Positions 62,878 through 64,000 of a stretch of DNA of 64,000 bases are shown in pieces. The stretch is taken from NCBI GenBank assembly GCA_028283855.1, contig JAPWJX010000003.1, positions 1 to 64,000 of the forward strand, in the 5' to 3' direction. Below the pieces are notes generated by a model, which ran no database searches, was not told where the DNA came from, and saw only the letters and a list, made by a program, of their open reading frames with translations. This stretch comes from Verrucomicrobium sp. (GTDB lineage: Bacteria > Verrucomicrobiota > Verrucomicrobiia > Methylacidiphilales > GAS474). Both the position numbers and the translations under genes were made by a program. The first letter of the stretch is position 1; every line of letters starts with the position of its first letter.

Positions 62878-64000
62878 ATGCCCACGTTCCCGAGCACCCC
62901 CTCCCTCTCCCCGCCCGATTGGGACGGCCTGGCCGCCCGCGGGCCGATGTGGGTCGACCGGCGCTCTCTTTTGGAAGCCGCCTTTGGCGGGCCCATCCCC
63001 GGCATCGCCCCCGACCCGGAGGAGCCGCCCCTGCGCCTTTTCTTCGCGCGCACGAAATTCGAGGCCGCCGAAAACGGCCTCCGCGCCATGGCGGAAGCCT
63101 TCGGCCCCCACCTGAAGCCCGGAGAGGAGTGGGACGCCGCCGCCCGCGCCGCCCAGGTGTGGAATTGGGGGCGGGACGCCCACCGCATTTCCTACGACCC
63201 CCATTTCGAGACGGATGACGCCTCCTTCGTCATCCCCCTCATGGGGCACGAGGGGATCCACGTCTGCCAGTTCGAGGACGCCCTGACCGACCTCCTCATC
63301 GCCCCCCGGTCCGCCGCCCTGACCTCGATCGGGGAAAACCCGTTCTGGGGCCACGGCCCGGCGTTGGAGCGGCTCATCCAGGACCGGGAAACCTTTGCCC
63401 AGCTCGCCGCCCGGCACCACATCCTGCAGCGCCTCCAGATGGAGGAAACGCAGAACCTCGCCGTCCCCCGCCTGCCCTATCTGGCCGATACCCACCTCTA
63501 CCTCCTCCTGGGCGTCGAGCTGGAAGCCCGCGTGGGGGAGCTGGTCTGCGGCATGTCCCACGGCGGCGCCTGGCCCCGGCTGCCGGAGAGCCGGGAGGAA
63601 CTGGAGCAGGTCTTCCAGGTCGTCCGCCTGCCCAGCGATCCGAAGAGCCTTTCCCACTGGCACGCCGATTTCTCCCGGAAGCGTTTTCACAACTGGATGG
63701 ACCCCGCCGCGGGCGTCGCCCGCAACGCGGCGCACGATCTTCAGGAAGCCAGCCGGGCCTTCCCGGCGGGCGCGGCGCGCGGGGCCTTCTTCGAGACGGT
63801 GCTGACGGAGGCCTACGCCTCCTTCGCCGAGCGGTGCGGCGATTACGGCATCCGCGCAAAGCTGGGCCTGGACCCCGGCACGCCCCACGGGCGGAAGGCG
63901 GGCCGCCAGCTCCGCTACGAGGTCGTGGCCCCGGACGACCGCCGGTGGACCGAGGCCCAGTGGGCCCGCAACGCGGCCCGGGCGGAGGGCGGCGCCCTCC
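62878..64000 (+). CDS. Unknown protein, 3' end outside the window
   Basis: An uninterrupted frame from ATG 62878 to the window end gives at least 374 residues, starting MPTFPSTPSLSPPDWDGLAA. It is soluble and rich in Trp, His and Arg, with repeated acidic/aromatic segments such as VWNWGRDAHRISYDPHFETD, GHEGIHVCQFEDALTDLLIA and LSHWHADFSRKRFHNWMDPA. It has no signal peptide. The His-rich segments may bind metal, but I do not recognise the family. It is divergent from the TIM-barrel gene with a 39-bp gap. Confidence 0.75.
   Translation, partial: MPTFPSTPSLSPPDWDGLAARGPMWVDRRSLLEAAFGGPIPGIAPDPEEPPLRLFFARTKFEAAENGLRAMAEAFGPHLKPGEEWDAAARAAQVWNWGRDAHRISYDPHFETDDASFVIPLMGHEGIHVCQFEDALTDLLIAPRSAALTSIGENPFWGHGPALERLIQDRETFAQLAARHHILQRLQMEETQNLAVPRLPYLADTHLYLLLGVELEARVGELVCGMSHGGAWPRLPESREELEQVFQVVRLPSDPKSLSHWHADFSRKRFHNWMDPAAGVARNAAHDLQEASRAFPAGAARGAFFETVLTEAYASFAERCGDYGIRAKLGLDPGTPHGRKAGRQLRYEVVAPDDRRWTEAQWARNAARAEGGAL

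Overview
The window is bacterial and G+C-rich apart from one island of about 19 kb. Gene content suggests a Gram-negative relative of Verrucomicrobiota: glucan synthesis by OpgG/OpgH, an outer-membrane beta-barrel porin, an LptF/G permease, FGE-sulfatase and GxGYxYP domain proteins. This assignment is an inference from gene types, not from a marker gene.

Left edge (1-1097): a partial TerC-like membrane protein and an RluA-type pseudouridine synthase, both carrying reading-frame breaks, then tRNA-Gly(GCC).

Integrative element (about 1068-19915): this more A/T-rich island sits at the 3' end of tRNA-Gly. It is bounded by an imperfect 30-bp att repeat with an identical 15-bp core. At each end two AGTGAGAAT direct repeats lie 12 bp apart and look like arm-type integrase sites. 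Its recombination and replication module is at the right: tyrosine integrase, Xis-like winged-HTH protein, replication-initiator-like protein, DnaC/IstB-type loader, a small-terminase-like protein and a sigma factor. The middle holds an XRE regulator divergent from a membrane coiled-coil protein and an FGE-sulfatase-domain protein. Its cargo at the left is a six-gene operon transcribed leftward: Vsr-like nuclease, C5-cytosine methyltransferase, GHKL (paraMORC-type) ATPase, P-loop/Z1 protein, PD-(D/E)XK (DUF4420) nuclease and AIPR protein. All five junctions are 4-nt start/stop overlaps. This is a multi-subunit modification and restriction defence system of the MORC/Z1 class predicted by comparative genomics. 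No capsid, portal or tail gene is visible, so the island resembles a phage satellite or a defence-carrying integrative element.

Chromosome, 20-34 kb: a membrane-anchored GH3 glucosidase with opgG, a small membrane protein and opgH (osmoregulated periplasmic glucans); a DbpA/DeaD-type RNA helicase; RNase HI; a VOC protein; a frameshifted GxGYxYP-domain gene; a D-Ala-D-Ala carboxypeptidase; and a GluR0-like glutamate-receptor ion channel with a K+-type filter.

Chromosome, 34-50 kb: a two-gene NHEJ set (Ku and stand-alone LigD ligase), a glycosyltransferase-like gene and the pyruvate dehydrogenase genes run leftward. A tight ten-gene rightward array then runs from cysE to bioF and contains a cysteine desulfurase and an isoprenoid cassette (polyprenyl synthase, phytoene/squalene synthase, acyltransferase, PAP2 phosphatase).

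Chromosome, 50-64 kb: a degenerate GHMP kinase, a porin with a clear terminator, a GH63-type glucosidase with a possible leaderless promoter, an SMR transporter, an LptF/G permease, cytochrome bd (cydAB), CCA-adding enzyme, a flippase-like membrane protein, a TIM-barrel protein and an unknown gene that leaves the window.
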